From: Oxydemutator sp963693105
Lineage (GTDB): Bacteria; Pseudomonadota; Gammaproteobacteria; Poriferisulfidales; Oxydemutatoraceae
Reading direction: 5' to 3'
DNA: 64,000 nt
Assembly (NCBI GenBank): GCA_963693105.1
Contig: OY843752.1
Location: 1,054,001 to 1,118,000, forward strand
In this document: positions 8,568-18,196 of the stretch, piece after piece
How positions within the stretch are numbered: position 1 is the stretch's first letter
How the letters are laid out: each line of letters begins with the position of its first letter
Notes under the pieces: model-generated
The model's input: the letters and a program-made list of their open reading frames with translations, nothing else
What the model was told of the DNA's origin: nothing
The model's database searches: none
Translations under genes and position numbers: made by a program

Positions 8568-8913
8568 ACTGCTGCGAGAAATCGAAGCCGACATGATGAA
8601 CGCGGAGATCCCGGAGTTTGCGCCGGGCGACACCGTCGTCGTGCAGGTCAAGGTCCGCGAGGGCAGCCGCGAGCGCCTGCAGGCGTTTGAGGGCGTCGTC
8701 ATCGCGCGGCGCAACCGCGGCCTGAACTCTTCGTTCACCGTTCGCAAAATTTCCAGCGGTGAAGGCGTCGAGCGCGTTTTCCAGACCTACAGCCCGCTGA
8801 TTGACGGCATCCGCGTCAAGCGCCGCGGCAAGGTGCGCCGCGCCAAGTTGTATTACCTGCGCGGGCGTGCCGGCAAGGCCGCGCGCGTCAAGGAAAAACT
8901 GCGGAAAAGTTAG
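8560..8913 (+). CDS. rplS: 50S ribosomal protein bL19
   Basis: 117 residues starting MPELLREIEADMM, with the bL19 signature RERLQAFEGVVIARRNRG and FTVRKISSGEGVER, and a basic C terminus. The protein sits at the 30S-50S interface. The ATG at 8560 overlaps the trmD stop; an upstream in-frame ATG at 8518 lies inside trmD and does not fit the family. A GGAG lies 8 nt upstream. Confidence 0.97.
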   Translation: MPELLREIEADMMNAEIPEFAPGDTVVVQVKVREGSRERLQAFEGVVIARRNRGLNSSFTVRKISSGEGVERVFQTYSPLIDGIRVKRRGKVRRAKLYYLRGRAGKAARVKEKLRKS

Positions 8914-8929
8914 CCGCCGCCACCTCCGG

Positions 8930-9003
8930 GCGGGCGTAGTATAGTGGTATTACCCCAGCTTCCCAAGCTGGTGAGGAGGGTTCGATTCCCTTCGCCCGCT
9001 CCA
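8930..9003 (+). tRNA. glyU: tRNA-Gly (anticodon CCC)
   Basis: A complete cloverleaf can be drawn. Acceptor GCGGGCG pairs with CGCCCGC, the D stem is GTA/TAC, and the anticodon stem CCAGC/GCTGG encloses loop TTCCCAA with anticodon CCC at 8962-8964. The T arm has loop TTCGATT, the discriminator is T, and CCA is encoded. The CCC anticodon reads GGG. It lies 16 bp after rplS and may be processed from the same transcript. Confidence 0.96.
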
Positions 9004-9044
9004 CGCCGAATGTCCCCGCGGCAGTCCTTATAATAGAGAGTGTT

Positions 9045-10055
<1,011 letters not shown>

Positions 10056-10111
10056 GCACAGGCGTTAAAAAACTGTACTTACAAATTGAATTTACTGATA
10101 AAGAAGACTCC

Positions 10112-11182
10112 ATGGCGACATACAAAGAAACTATCGCATCCCTGATCGGGTCGACGCCGTTTGATATAGACACAGATATCCAGATTAGCGGCCGTCCACC
10201 GACAATGGCGAGTTCTGAGTTTCTTACGAATAAGGAACAAGGAGATTGGGCTGAGCAAGTGGTCTTCAATGCAATTAATGAGAATTCAGACGAATATTGT
10301 GCCGTCCGGTATGGTCGTGCAGACAATCTTGCTGCAGGGGATCCGGGATTTGCCGACTTTTACTCGAGATATCAAGACGAGTTAAACGACACAGGCAAGA
10401 AACCAGACCTCTTGATTTTCCGGCGCTCGGATGCTTCAAACAGCGAAAACTGCGATCTGGATGATGGTGATTTTGTACGCAAAGCGATTGCGGCTATTGA
10501 AGTTCGCTCCAGCAGCTTTCTGGCGGATAAATATTCTGCCTTCATGGAAGACAGAACTCGGGAAGCAGAGGCAGAGTGCAACAGAATTCAGAAGATTCTT
10601 TTGCAGGAACCTTTATCCGGTCTGCTCAAGGAAAAGAGTCCGGAACTCCACGAATTGGTGCAGCGTGCCACACCGGATACGTTCAGGGAGATTGATTTCC
10701 GTTTGAGATCATGGTCTTCATCAGAATCTCTTATAAGTCTCAGTGATTACCTGAAACGTCTCAAGGCGCAGATCAGGATACTGCACAAAAGAGACTACTT
10801 GAGTATCACGCCAAAGCTTGAGGACATGGCGCTTGTGAATCGCTGGATCCAACGCTTTGGTGTAAGGCATTATTATTTGCAGGTATTCTTTGACAAGGCT
10901 TATGTGATTCCATTCAGGGATATCCTCACATTAAGTTCCGACTCCCGAAACGAAGGAGCGGTTTTCTCAGTTGAGCGGGATGTCAAGAATCAAAGAAAGA
11001 CCACAATCAAAATCAATGTCAAAGTAGGGAAAGAAATCCTTGGCCAGATAGACATGCCTGAACACCGTTCTGCGTTAAAGGAGCTGGAGCGCGGAAGGCT
11101 TCTATTCTACGTTACTTTTCAGGGAGGTCGAGGCTACCTTGATCTGGAAGTTTTTTCACAAAAGATAATCAACGATGCTTGA
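10112..11182 (+). CDS. AccI-family type II restriction endonuclease (putative)
   Basis: A 356-residue protein close in length to AccI (about 366). A candidate PD-(D/E)xK-like core is KKPDLLIF (P98-D99) followed by AIEVRSSSF (E130-V-R132), with Arg where Lys is usual. The assignment rests on these features and on the adjacent adenine methylase; the cut site is not predictable, AccI itself recognising GTMKAC. I chose ATG 10112. A GTG at 10052 overlapping the moaA stop as GTGA is in frame and would add 20 residues. GC is lower than in moaA and leuA. It overlaps the methylase by 8 bp. Confidence 0.72.
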   Translation: MATYKETIASLIGSTPFDIDTDIQISGRPPTMASSEFLTNKEQGDWAEQVVFNAINENSDEYCAVRYGRADNLAAGDPGFADFYSRYQDELNDTGKKPDLLIFRRSDASNSENCDLDDGDFVRKAIAAIEVRSSSFLADKYSAFMEDRTREAEAECNRIQKILLQEPLSGLLKEKSPELHELVQRATPDTFREIDFRLRSWSSSESLISLSDYLKRLKAQIRILHKRDYLSITPKLEDMALVNRWIQRFGVRHYYLQVFFDKAYVIPFRDILTLSSDSRNEGAVFSVERDVKNQRKTTIKINVKVGKEILGQIDMPEHRSALKELERGRLLFYVTFQGGRGYLDLEVFSQKIINDA

Positions 11183-12707
11183 ATATGTCCGACATGTCGA
11201 GGACAGCCACCGCAAGTCTTTTGGCCAGTTTTTTACTCGCCCGGACATTGCCGAGTTCATGGCGCACTGGGTTCTCGCTTCCGGCAAGAAGTCCCTTTTC
11301 GATCCGGCTTTCGGACTTGGCGTCTTTCGCGACGTGGTTCCCAAAAACTCCAGTATCGAATTTTCGGCGTGTGAGGCGGATCCCGGGATTGTCGAGTTTT
11401 GGGAGCGGCAAACAGGGGAGAGTTCCGAATTTATTACTGTGGAGGATTATCTGCGTTCCTGGGGCAAGAAGCATTCAAATATCGTTTGCAATCCGCCCTA
11501 CATGCGCTTTCAGAAGTTTCTGAATCGGGACGCCGTTTCCCGGGAGTTTCAGCGTCATCTCGGGATCAGGCTTTCAGGCTACACCAACACCGCCTCCGCC
11601 TTTCTGCTGAAATCACTTTCAGAACTGGGTGCATCGGGAAGGATGGCTTATATCATGCCCCTTGAATTCCTTAATACCGGTTATGGATGGCTGGTGAAGG
11701 AAAGGCTCATTGAATCCGGCCATTTGTTCGCCATTCTTGGCTTCGATTGTGAAAAGGATATTTTCCCGGATGCAACCACATCGGTGGGCATCATACTCTA
11801 CGACAGAACAGTTCGACATGCTTCGGTAAAGTTTTACTCGGTGAAATCGCTCTCTGAACTCGAAGCGTTTGACGAGGTTGAACCGGTTTCAGATATCCCC
11901 CTCGGGAAGCTGGATCCCAAATCCAAATGGCTTCCGTTATTTCAGGAACAGGAATTCGGGGCAGACCCGACCAGAACAACGACTCTCGATCTTTTTGGCA
12001 GATTTAGCAGAGGCATTGCTACGGGCGCGAACGAGTTCTTTGTGCTTCGTCCGTCCACTGCGAAGGAAAAAAGCATAGATGAGAAATTGGAATGTGTTCC
12101 GTGCATTACCAGAAGTTCACAGATTCACAAACCGGTGTTTGACACCGCTGATTACAACCGGTTGCATGATTCAGACAAACCGGTTCTCCTGTTCTCTGTC
12201 AGCGGCACACATTCGAAGGAAGCAGAGAAATATATCCGGTTCGGGGAGAATGCAGGCTTCAACGAGCGCTTTCTCACAAAAAACCGCAGACCATGGTACA
12301 AGACGGAGAAAAGAAATTCCTCGCCTCTTTTGTTGGGAGTATTCTCACGAGGAGGATACAAGGTTATTCTGAACAGAAGCGAGGTGCTGAATTTGACCTG
12401 CTTTCATGGCTTTCAGCCAAACCTGTTCGGACGCCGGTATCTGGAACATCTTTTCTTGTATCTATTGTCAAAAACGGGAAGAGAAATCATTTCGCTTTCG
12501 ATGCGCAAGTATGGTGACTCGCTGGACAAATTCGAGCCAAATGATTTGAATGGAGCCTTGGTGCCTTCTCAGGACTTTTTTTCTTCAATACCTGCGGAGA
12601 AAGCCTCTGAAGCGGTGAAGGCGGTCAAAGAGACGGAGAAGTTGCCCCAGTGGGCCGAGGACTTCTTCGCGCCGCTGAAAATATCCGGCAGTGATTACCA
12701 GGAGTGA
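11175..12707 (+). CDS. Type II N6-adenine DNA methyltransferase
   Basis: A 510-residue gamma-type N6-adenine methylase that should protect host DNA from the paired nuclease. It has the N-terminal FGQFFTRP, motif I LFDPAFGLGVF (41-51) for S-adenosylmethionine, catalytic NPPY (106-109), and GRMAYIMPLEFLN. The C-terminal half (about 270-505) looks like a target-recognition domain. Translation is coupled to the endonuclease by the overlap ATGCTTGA. The IS begins 20 bp after the stop. The gene appears intact. Confidence 0.88.
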   Translation: MLEYVRHVEDSHRKSFGQFFTRPDIAEFMAHWVLASGKKSLFDPAFGLGVFRDVVPKNSSIEFSACEADPGIVEFWERQTGESSEFITVEDYLRSWGKKHSNIVCNPPYMRFQKFLNRDAVSREFQRHLGIRLSGYTNTASAFLLKSLSELGASGRMAYIMPLEFLNTGYGWLVKERLIESGHLFAILGFDCEKDIFPDATTSVGIILYDRTVRHASVKFYSVKSLSELEAFDEVEPVSDIPLGKLDPKSKWLPLFQEQEFGADPTRTTTLDLFGRFSRGIATGANEFFVLRPSTAKEKSIDEKLECVPCITRSSQIHKPVFDTADYNRLHDSDKPVLLFSVSGTHSKEAEKYIRFGENAGFNERFLTKNRRPWYKTEKRNSSPLLLGVFSRGGYKVILNRSEVLNLTCFHGFQPNLFGRRYLEHLFLYLLSKTGREIISLSMRKYGDSLDKFEPNDLNGALVPSQDFFSSIPAEKASEAVKAVKETEKLPQWAEDFFAPLKISGSDYQE

Positions 12708-12722
12708 TGATTCAACTCACCC

Positions 12723-12727
12723 ATCTC
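12723..12727 (+). repeat. Left target-site duplication ATCTC
   Basis: ATCTC directly precedes the left IS end; the same five bases directly follow the right end at 13824-13828. A 5-bp duplication at both outer borders marks a transposition event. Confidence 0.75.
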
Positions 12728-12752
12728 TGCAAAAGCTCAGACACCTTTGGCA
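12728..12752 (+). repeat. Left inverted repeat of the IS
   Basis: The left terminus begins TGCAAAAG and ends ACCTTTGGCA. With one gap it matches the reverse complement of 13800-13823 at about 23 of 25 to 24 aligned positions in the inner part and 13 of 17 in the outer part. Confidence 0.75.
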
Positions 12753-12773
12753 CTCTGATCTGCGAGGAGAGCC

Positions 12774-13871
12774 ATGCAAATCCATCGTGTCGGATACCGC
12801 ATCAAGGGGTATTCACAAGTAGTCAAATTAGGGCATCTTTGGGAGATGACGAGCAAAGATGCCCTGCAACGTATCAAAATCCTTGAGTTCGCCGAGCGGC
12901 ACGGACAGGGCGCCGCTATCGATGCCTTTGAAGTCAGTTCGCGTACGCTGTATCGCTGGCGCCGCGCGCTCAAACTTCACAACAACCGCATCAGCGCACT
13001 TACCCCCAAATCATGCGCGCCGCACCGCAAACGGCCGCCGGCCACCGCGCCCGCCGTGGCCGCGCAAATACGCGCCATGCGATTCCATAAACACCACCCC
13101 AATATGGGCAAAGCCACTATCCACGCCAGCGAGGAGTTCCGGCGCTGGTGCCGCGAGAACCGGGTGGCGCTGCCGAGTGTGTCCACCATCGGGCGCATCA
13201 TCGCGCGTGCGCCGGATAAAATGCGCCACGCCCCGCTACGACTCGGCCCGCGCGGACAGCCCAAATCCGTGCGCCAGCAACACAAAACACGCCGCATCAA
13301 AGGTTATCAACCGGCCCCGCTGGAACTCATCGCTGGCGATACCATCGTCCGAATGCGCGATGGCATCCGCCGCTACCTCACCACCTTCATCGACCCCAAC
13401 AGCCGCTTTGCCGTCGCCTTCGCCTCGCGCACCGCTTCCAGCCGTCAAGCCACCCTTACCCTCAACGCCCTCATCGACCTGCTGCCGGCAGCCCCCAAAT
13501 ACCTGCTCACCGACAACGGCTCCGAGTTCATGGGCGACTTCCAAAAACGACTCGATGAACTCCATATCACCCACTGGTGGACCTACCCCAACTCACCCAA
13601 AATGAACCCTCACGCCGAACGCTTCAACCGCACCATCCAGGAGAGTTTCGTCGACTACCACGACGACCTCCTGTTCTCCGACCTGACCCTCTTCAACCAA
13701 AAACTCGCCGAATGGCTGGTCTTCTACAACACCCAAAGACCACACCATTCCCTCAAACGCCAATCTCCCATACAATACCTCTCACAACAACTTCCATACT
13801 GCCAAAGGTATTGGACTTGTACAATCTCTTGCAATCTCCGCCAATATTCACCTATAATGTCCCCACCATGA
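12774..13871 (+). CDS. DDE transposase of the IS (integrase core)
   Basis: 365 residues: an N-terminal helix-turn-helix (about 28-66, with VSSRTLYRWRRAL), then an rve integrase core with catalytic D189 (AGDTIV), D247 (TDNGSEF) and E282 (PHAERFNR), followed by YNTQRPHHSL and SPIQYL typical of the family C terminus. A good ribosome binding site (GAGGAG) precedes ATG 12774. The frame does not stop within the element: it passes through the right inverted repeat and ends at 13871, so the last 16 residues come from flanking DNA. The core looks intact, so it may be active. Confidence 0.85.
   Translation: MQIHRVGYRIKGYSQVVKLGHLWEMTSKDALQRIKILEFAERHGQGAAIDAFEVSSRTLYRWRRALKLHNNRISALTPKSCAPHRKRPPATAPAVAAQIRAMRFHKHHPNMGKATIHASEEFRRWCRENRVALPSVSTIGRIIARAPDKMRHAPLRLGPRGQPKSVRQQHKTRRIKGYQPAPLELIAGDTIVRMRDGIRRYLTTFIDPNSRFAVAFASRTASSRQATLTLNALIDLLPAAPKYLLTDNGSEFMGDFQKRLDELHITHWWTYPNSPKMNPHAERFNRTIQESFVDYHDDLLFSDLTLFNQKLAEWLVFYNTQRPHHSLKRQSPIQYLSQQLPYCQRYWTCTISCNLRQYSPIMSPP
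13800..13823 (-). repeat. Right inverted repeat of the IS
   Basis: Reads TGTACAAG...ACCTTTGGCA on the minus strand, the partner of 12728-12752. It is followed directly by the duplicated target ATCTC (13824-13828). Confidence 0.75.
13829..13858 (+). promoter_or_regulatory. leuA promoter beside the IS
   Basis: TTGCAA (13829-13834), an 18-bp spacer and a perfect TATAAT (13853-13858). Transcription would start near 13865, giving a leader of about 177 nt before leuA, the size expected for an attenuation leader. The -35 begins one base after the right target duplication, so the IS entered immediately upstream of the promoter. Confidence 0.65.
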
Positions 13872-13966
13872 ACCACCCGGCGAACTTTCCCCCGACCGCC
13901 ACCGGCGCGCCCACAGGCGCCGCCGTTCTCTTTTCTTTGCTCCTCAGCCTGCGACTGCCGCGATAG
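13868..13966 (+). CDS. Candidate leucine leader peptide upstream of leuA
   Basis: A 32-codon ORF with six leucine codons among codons 21-30 (peptide section LFSLLLSLRLPR), ending 75 bp before leuA. Leader peptides rich in the pathway's amino acid control leu operons by attenuation. A hairpin (TGCCGC/GCGGCG, 13956-13971) overlaps the stop codon but is followed by only a weak U-rich stretch. The ATG is only about 3 nt after the predicted transcription start, so translation would be nearly leaderless. Its role is inferred. Confidence 0.45.
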   Translation: MNHPANFPPTATGAPTGAAVLFSLLLSLRLPR

Positions 13967-14041
13967 CGGCGTTGTGATTGGCTGGCGAGCCTGGTACGCG
14001 CATCCGTTAAACCACTGTTCAATCCAATGATGGAGACACCG

Positions 14042-15592
14042 ATGAGTACAGAGAAAAAACTGGTCATATTCGACACCACTTTGCGCGACGGCGAGCAAAG
14101 TCCGGGCGCGTCCATGACCAAAGAGGAGAAAGTCCGCATCGCCAGGGCGCTGGAAAAAATGCGCGTGGACGTAATCGAGGCCGGCTTTCCAATCGCAAGC
14201 CCCGGTGATTTCGATGCGGTCGCGGCGGTCGCGGCGACAATCAAAGACAGCACCGTGTGCGGACTGGCGCGCGCGCTCGACAAGGACATTGAACGCGCCG
14301 CCGAGGCGCTGAAGCCGGCGAAGTCGAAGCGCATCCATACGTTCATCGCGTCGTCGCCGATTCACATGCGCGAGAAGTTGCGGATGTCGCCGGAGCAGGT
14401 GCTTGAACAGGCGGTGCGCGCGGTGACGCTGGCGCGCAAACACACCGACGACGTCGAGTTCTCGCCGGAGGACGCGGGCCGCTCGGAGGTGGACTTCCTG
14501 TGCCGTCTGATTGAGGCGGCCATCAAGGCGGGCGCGAACACCATCAACATCCCGGACACGGTCGGCTACAGTCTGCCGGCTTATTTCGGACATCTCGTCG
14601 GCGATTTAATCGAGCGCATCCCGAACGCCGGCAAGGCGGTGTTTTCGGTTCACTGCCACAACGATCTGGGGCTTGCGGTCGCCAACTCGCTGGCCGCGGT
14701 CGGCCACGGCGCGCGCCAGGTCGAGTGCACCATCAACGGCCTCGGCGAGCGCGCCGGCAACGCCTCGCTTGAAGAGGTCGTGATGACGGTGCGCACGCGC
14801 CGGGATGTGTTCGACTGCGACACCGGCATCGACACGACGCAAATCGTGCCGGTGTCGCGGCTGGTGTCGGGGATTACCGGTTTTCCGGTGCAGCCGAACA
14901 AGGCCATCGTCGGCGCCAATGCGTTCGCGCACGAATCGGGCATCCACCAGGACGGCGTCCTCAAGTTCCGTGAGACTTACGAAATCATGCGCGCCGAGGA
15001 TGTCGGCTGGAAGGCCAACCGCATCGTGCTCGGCAAACATTCCGGGCGCAACGCTTTTCGCACGCGCCTGTCCGAACTCGGCATCGCCTTCGATGACGAC
15101 GAGGAACTGAACCGCGTGTTCGACAACTTCAAGTTGCTGGCCGACAAGAAGAGCGAGATTTACGACGAGGATTTGCAGGCGCTGGTTTCGGAAAGCGCCG
15201 GCCTGGACGATGTCGAGTACTATCGGTTGCTGTCCATGAAAGTGACTTCCGAGACCGGCATCACGCCGTGCGCCGAAGTGCGGCTTCAATTCGACGAGCG
15301 CGAGAGCCAGTCGCAGGCGGAGGGCAGCGGGCCGGTGGACGCCACTTTCAAGGCCATCGAGGAGATGGTCCACAGTGGCAGCGAGTTGTTGCTGTATTCG
15401 GTCAACAACATCACCACCGGCACCGATTCGCAGGGCGAGGTCACGGTGCGCCTGCTTCGTAACAGCCGCATCGTCAACGGTCTCGGCACCGACACCGACA
15501 TCGTCATTGCGTCGGCGAAGGCGTACGTCAGCGCGCTGAACAAACTGCGCCAGAGCGCCCCCACCGCGCACCCGCAGATGGGAGACATCTGA
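14042..15592 (+). CDS. leuA: 2-isopropylmalate synthase LeuA
   Basis: Condenses acetyl-CoA with 2-oxoisovalerate, the first committed step of leucine synthesis. The 516 residues show the catalytic-barrel motif DTTLRDGEQSPG near the N terminus, metal ligands in VHCHNDLGLAV, NGLGERAGNA, HESGIHQDG, and the C-terminal allosteric leucine-binding domain. ATG 14042 is chosen because GGAG lies about 7 nt before it and homologues start near here; in-frame ATGs at 14027 and 14030 are possible. No leuBCD follows. The next gene starts 4 bp after the stop. Confidence 0.96.
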   Translation: MSTEKKLVIFDTTLRDGEQSPGASMTKEEKVRIARALEKMRVDVIEAGFPIASPGDFDAVAAVAATIKDSTVCGLARALDKDIERAAEALKPAKSKRIHTFIASSPIHMREKLRMSPEQVLEQAVRAVTLARKHTDDVEFSPEDAGRSEVDFLCRLIEAAIKAGANTINIPDTVGYSLPAYFGHLVGDLIERIPNAGKAVFSVHCHNDLGLAVANSLAAVGHGARQVECTINGLGERAGNASLEEVVMTVRTRRDVFDCDTGIDTTQIVPVSRLVSGITGFPVQPNKAIVGANAFAHESGIHQDGVLKFRETYEIMRAEDVGWKANRIVLGKHSGRNAFRTRLSELGIAFDDDEELNRVFDNFKLLADKKSEIYDEDLQALVSESAGLDDVEYYRLLSMKVTSETGITPCAEVRLQFDERESQSQAEGSGPVDATFKAIEEMVHSGSELLLYSVNNITTGTDSQGEVTVRLLRNSRIVNGLGTDTDIVIASAKAYVSALNKLRQSAPTAHPQMGDI

Positions 15593-15596
15593 TCCC

Positions 15597-16283
15597 TTGC
15601 AACGCAAACTCGCTTATCTCGAACGCATGGGCATCGAGGTGTACGGGCGCCGCGATCGCGAGCACGCGGCCGTGCGCGAGACTGCGCCCGCGCCCGCCGC
15701 AACAGGGCCAAGCGCGCCCGGCGACGCCTGGCGGATACTGAAAGAAGAGGTCGGCGTCTGCCGCCGCTGTCCGCTGTGCGAGGCGCGCACGCAGACCGTC
15801 TTCGGCACCGGCGCCGAAAACGCCGGCTGGATGCTGATCGGCGAGGCGCCGGGCTTCGAGGAAGACCGCAAGGGCGAGCCGTTCGTGGGCCGCGCCGGGC
15901 AGTTGCTCGACCGCATGCTCAAGGCCGTCGGTTTCGAGCGCACAGAAGTCTATATCGCCAACGTCGTCAAGTGCCGCCCGCCCGACAACCGCAACCCGGC
16001 GCCGGAGGAAGTTTTGCAGTGCGGCGATTACCTGCGCCGCCAGATTGAACTGGTGAACCCGGAAATCATCATCGCGCTGGGCGGCGTCGCGATGTCGGCG
16101 CTGCTGAACGTGCAGTCACCGGTCGGGCGCATGCGCGGGCAGGTCCATACGCTGCCCGGCGCCAAAACCCCGGTCATCGTGACGTACCATCCGGCCTATT
16201 TGCTGCGCTCGCCGCAGCAAAAACGCGCCGCCTGGGACGATTTGCAACTGGCGTGCCGCACCGTCGGCAGGGAATTGGCGTGA
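15597..16283 (+). CDS. Family 4 uracil-DNA glycosylase (iron-sulfur type)
   Basis: Removes uracil from DNA. The 228 residues contain the family 4 motif GEAPGFEEDRKGEPFVGRAG, cluster cysteines in CRRCPLCEAR and in VKCRPPDNR...EVLQCGDYL, and the HPAYLLRSP motif. A TTG start at 15597 is favoured because family members share an N-terminal element like RKLAYLERMGI; ATG 15627 would cut into it. The middle N-terminal region (about 25-45) is an Ala/Pro-rich linker. It probably shares the leuA transcript and is next to rimI, a frequent association. Confidence 0.9.
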   Translation: MQRKLAYLERMGIEVYGRRDREHAAVRETAPAPAATGPSAPGDAWRILKEEVGVCRRCPLCEARTQTVFGTGAENAGWMLIGEAPGFEEDRKGEPFVGRAGQLLDRMLKAVGFERTEVYIANVVKCRPPDNRNPAPEEVLQCGDYLRRQIELVNPEIIIALGGVAMSALLNVQSPVGRMRGQVHTLPGAKTPVIVTYHPAYLLRSPQQKRAAWDDLQLACRTVGRELA

Positions 16284-16285
16284 GC

Positions 16286-16744
16286 ATGCGCGCCGGCAAT
16301 TTTGCGCCGCCGCTGAGGCTGATGCGCGAGGACGATCTCGACGCGGTCTGCATGGTCGAGTGCCGCGCCTACGAGTTTCCGTGGAAGCCCGGCGTGTTTC
16401 TCGACTGCCTGTACGAGGGCTGCGAGTGCCGCATACTGGAGTATGACCGCCGCATCGTCGGCTACGGCGTCATGACAACCGGTGTGGATGAATGTCACCT
16501 GCTGAACCTGTGCATAGACCCGGACTTTCAGCGCCGCGGCCACGGCCGCACGCTGTTGCGGCGCATGTTGGGCATCGCCGTCTGCCGCGGCGCCGCGCGC
16601 GCGATTCTCGAAGTGAGAATCAACAATCCGGCGGCGCAGAAACTCTATTTGTCCGAGGGCTTTAACCGCATCAGCCGCCGCAAAAATTACTATCCGTCCA
16701 GCGACGGGCGCGAGGACGCGGTCGTTCTGGCGCGTGTGCTTTAG
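16286..16744 (+). CDS. rimI: Ribosomal-protein-alanine N-acetyltransferase RimI
   Basis: A GNAT acetyltransferase of 152 residues. Acetyl-CoA-binding motif A is LCIDPDFQRRGHGRTLL (about 77-93), and the C-terminal signature is NNPAAQKLYLSEGF. RimI acetylates the N terminus of bS18. The start is ATG 16286, 3 nt after the glycosylase stop; GTG 16280 overlapping that stop is the alternative. Confidence 0.9.
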   Translation: MRAGNFAPPLRLMREDDLDAVCMVECRAYEFPWKPGVFLDCLYEGCECRILEYDRRIVGYGVMTTGVDECHLLNLCIDPDFQRRGHGRTLLRRMLGIAVCRGAARAILEVRINNPAAQKLYLSEGFNRISRRKNYYPSSDGREDAVVLARVL

Positions 16745-16756
16745 ACCGTGTAGGGC

Positions 16757-18178
16757 ATGGACTATCTGCCGCTGTTCCTGAAACTCAAGGGCAAGCCGGC
16801 GCTGGTCGTCGGCGCCGGCGAGGTCGCGGCGCGCAAGGCGCGCCGCCTGCTCGACGGCGGCATGTTGCTGACCGTCGTCGCCGAGGCGGTCTCCGGGCCG
16901 ATGCGCGAGGCCGCGCGCGGCGGCGCCTGTGTCATCGAACAGCGCACGTTTGTGCCCGACGACATCGCCGGCATGGCGCTGGTGGTCGCCGCCACCGACG
17001 ACCACGACGTCAACCGCCGCATCGCCGGGGAGTGTGAGGCGCGCGGCATCCCGGTCAACGTCGTGGACGAGCCGGATCGCGGCAACGTCATCTTCCCGTC
17101 GCTGATCGAGCGCGCGCCGATTCGCATCGCCATCTCGACCGACGGCGTGTCGCCGCTGCTGTCGCGCCTGCTGAAGTCGCACCTGGCTGGCTGCATACCG
17201 GCGGCGTACGCGACACTCGCCGACCTCGCCGCCCGCTACCGCCCGAAGGTCAAGGCGCGTTTCTCCGAGCCGCGCGCGCGCCGGCGTTTCTGGGACAAGG
17301 TGCTGAGGGGGCGCGTCGCCGACCAGGTTTTCGCGGGCCGCATCCACCAGGCCGAGGCCGACCTCGAAGCGCTGCTGCGCGCCGGCGAACACGGCGCCGG
17401 CAAAGAGGCGGCGGACATCGGCGAGATTTATCTGGTCGGCTCCGGGCCGGGCGACCCCGACCTGCTGACGATCAAGGCGTTGCGCCTGATGCAGCAGGCC
17501 GACGTGGTTCTCTACGACCGCCTGGTGTCCGATTCCATCCTGAAATTGCTCAGAGACGACGTCGAGAAAATCTACGCCGGCAAGGAACGCGCCAGGCATG
17601 CGATGCCGCAGGAGCGAATCAACGCGCTGTTGGTGCGCTTTGCGCTGGAAGGGCGCAAGGTGCTGCGGCTCAAGGGCGGCGACCCGTTCGTGTTTGGCCG
17701 CGGCGGCGAGGAAATCGAGACGCTGATGGAGCGCAACATTCCGTTCCAGGTGGTGCCGGGGATTACCGCGGCGCTCGGTTGCGCGTCGTACGCCGGTATT
17801 CCGCTGACGCACCGCGACCACGCCCAGGCCTGCATCTTCGTGACCGGCCACCTGAAGGACGGCAGCGTTCACCTCGATTGGGAGATGCTCGCGCGGCCGT
17901 CGCAGACGCTGGTGTTTTACATGGGCCTGATCGGGCTGGAGCGGATTTGCGCGGAATTGACGGGCCACGGCCTGCCGGCGGCGACGCCGGCGGCGCTGGT
18001 GATGCGCGGCACCTTGCCCGACCAGCGCGTGTTGCTGGGCGACCTCTCCAATCTGGCGGCGCTGACGCGCGATTGCGAAGTGGCGCCGCCGACGCTGCTG
18101 ATGGTCGGCGAAGTCGTGCGGTTGCACGACCAGTTGCAGTGGTACGGCGTGGACCGAAACGTCGAGGCGGGTGTATGA
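16757..18178 (+). CDS. cysG: Siroheme synthase CysG (trifunctional)
   Basis: 473 residues. The N-terminal CysG-B half (1-205) is the precorrin-2 dehydrogenase/ferrochelatase, with nucleotide motif VGAGEVAARKARRLL and RAPIRIAISTDGVSPLL. The C-terminal CysG-A half (about 215-465) is the SAM uroporphyrinogen III methyltransferase, with VGSGPGDPDLLTIKA and LKGGDPFVFGRGGEE. Together they convert uroporphyrinogen III to siroheme, the cofactor of sulfite and nitrite reductases. No cys or nir gene is in view. It starts 12 bp after rimI. Confidence 0.96.
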   Translation: MDYLPLFLKLKGKPALVVGAGEVAARKARRLLDGGMLLTVVAEAVSGPMREAARGGACVIEQRTFVPDDIAGMALVVAATDDHDVNRRIAGECEARGIPVNVVDEPDRGNVIFPSLIERAPIRIAISTDGVSPLLSRLLKSHLAGCIPAAYATLADLAARYRPKVKARFSEPRARRRFWDKVLRGRVADQVFAGRIHQAEADLEALLRAGEHGAGKEAADIGEIYLVGSGPGDPDLLTIKALRLMQQADVVLYDRLVSDSILKLLRDDVEKIYAGKERARHAMPQERINALLVRFALEGRKVLRLKGGDPFVFGRGGEEIETLMERNIPFQVVPGITAALGCASYAGIPLTHRDHAQACIFVTGHLKDGSVHLDWEMLARPSQTLVFYMGLIGLERICAELTGHGLPAATPAALVMRGTLPDQRVLLGDLSNLAALTRDCEVAPPTLLMVGEVVRLHDQLQWYGVDRNVEAGV

Positions 18179-18196
18179 TGGGGCGGAGGCGAATGA

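Larger units (their letters stand above)
12728..13823 (+). mobile_element. Insertion sequence with TG...CA ends and DDE transposase (IS481-like)
   Basis: The 1096-bp element is bounded by imperfect inverted repeats (12728-12752 and 13800-13823) whose inner 10 bp, ACCTTTGGCA and its complement, match perfectly. It starts TG, ends CA, and is flanked by 5-bp direct repeats ATCTC. It holds one transposase gene. Terminal TG...CA and a single rve-type ORF fit IS481/IS3-related elements; the family assignment is tentative. It lies between the restriction-modification pair and the leuA promoter. Confidence 0.85.

Noticed and set aside
9029..9034. TATAAT just before moaA as a promoter
   Set aside because: Only 10 bp before the ATG and no -35 at 15-19 bp; it could only work for a leaderless message, and nothing else supports that.
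13956..13971. Hairpin over the leader-ORF stop as a proven attenuator
   Set aside because: The stem is short (5 strong pairs plus G-U) and has no clear U-tract; kept only as supporting evidence for the leader.
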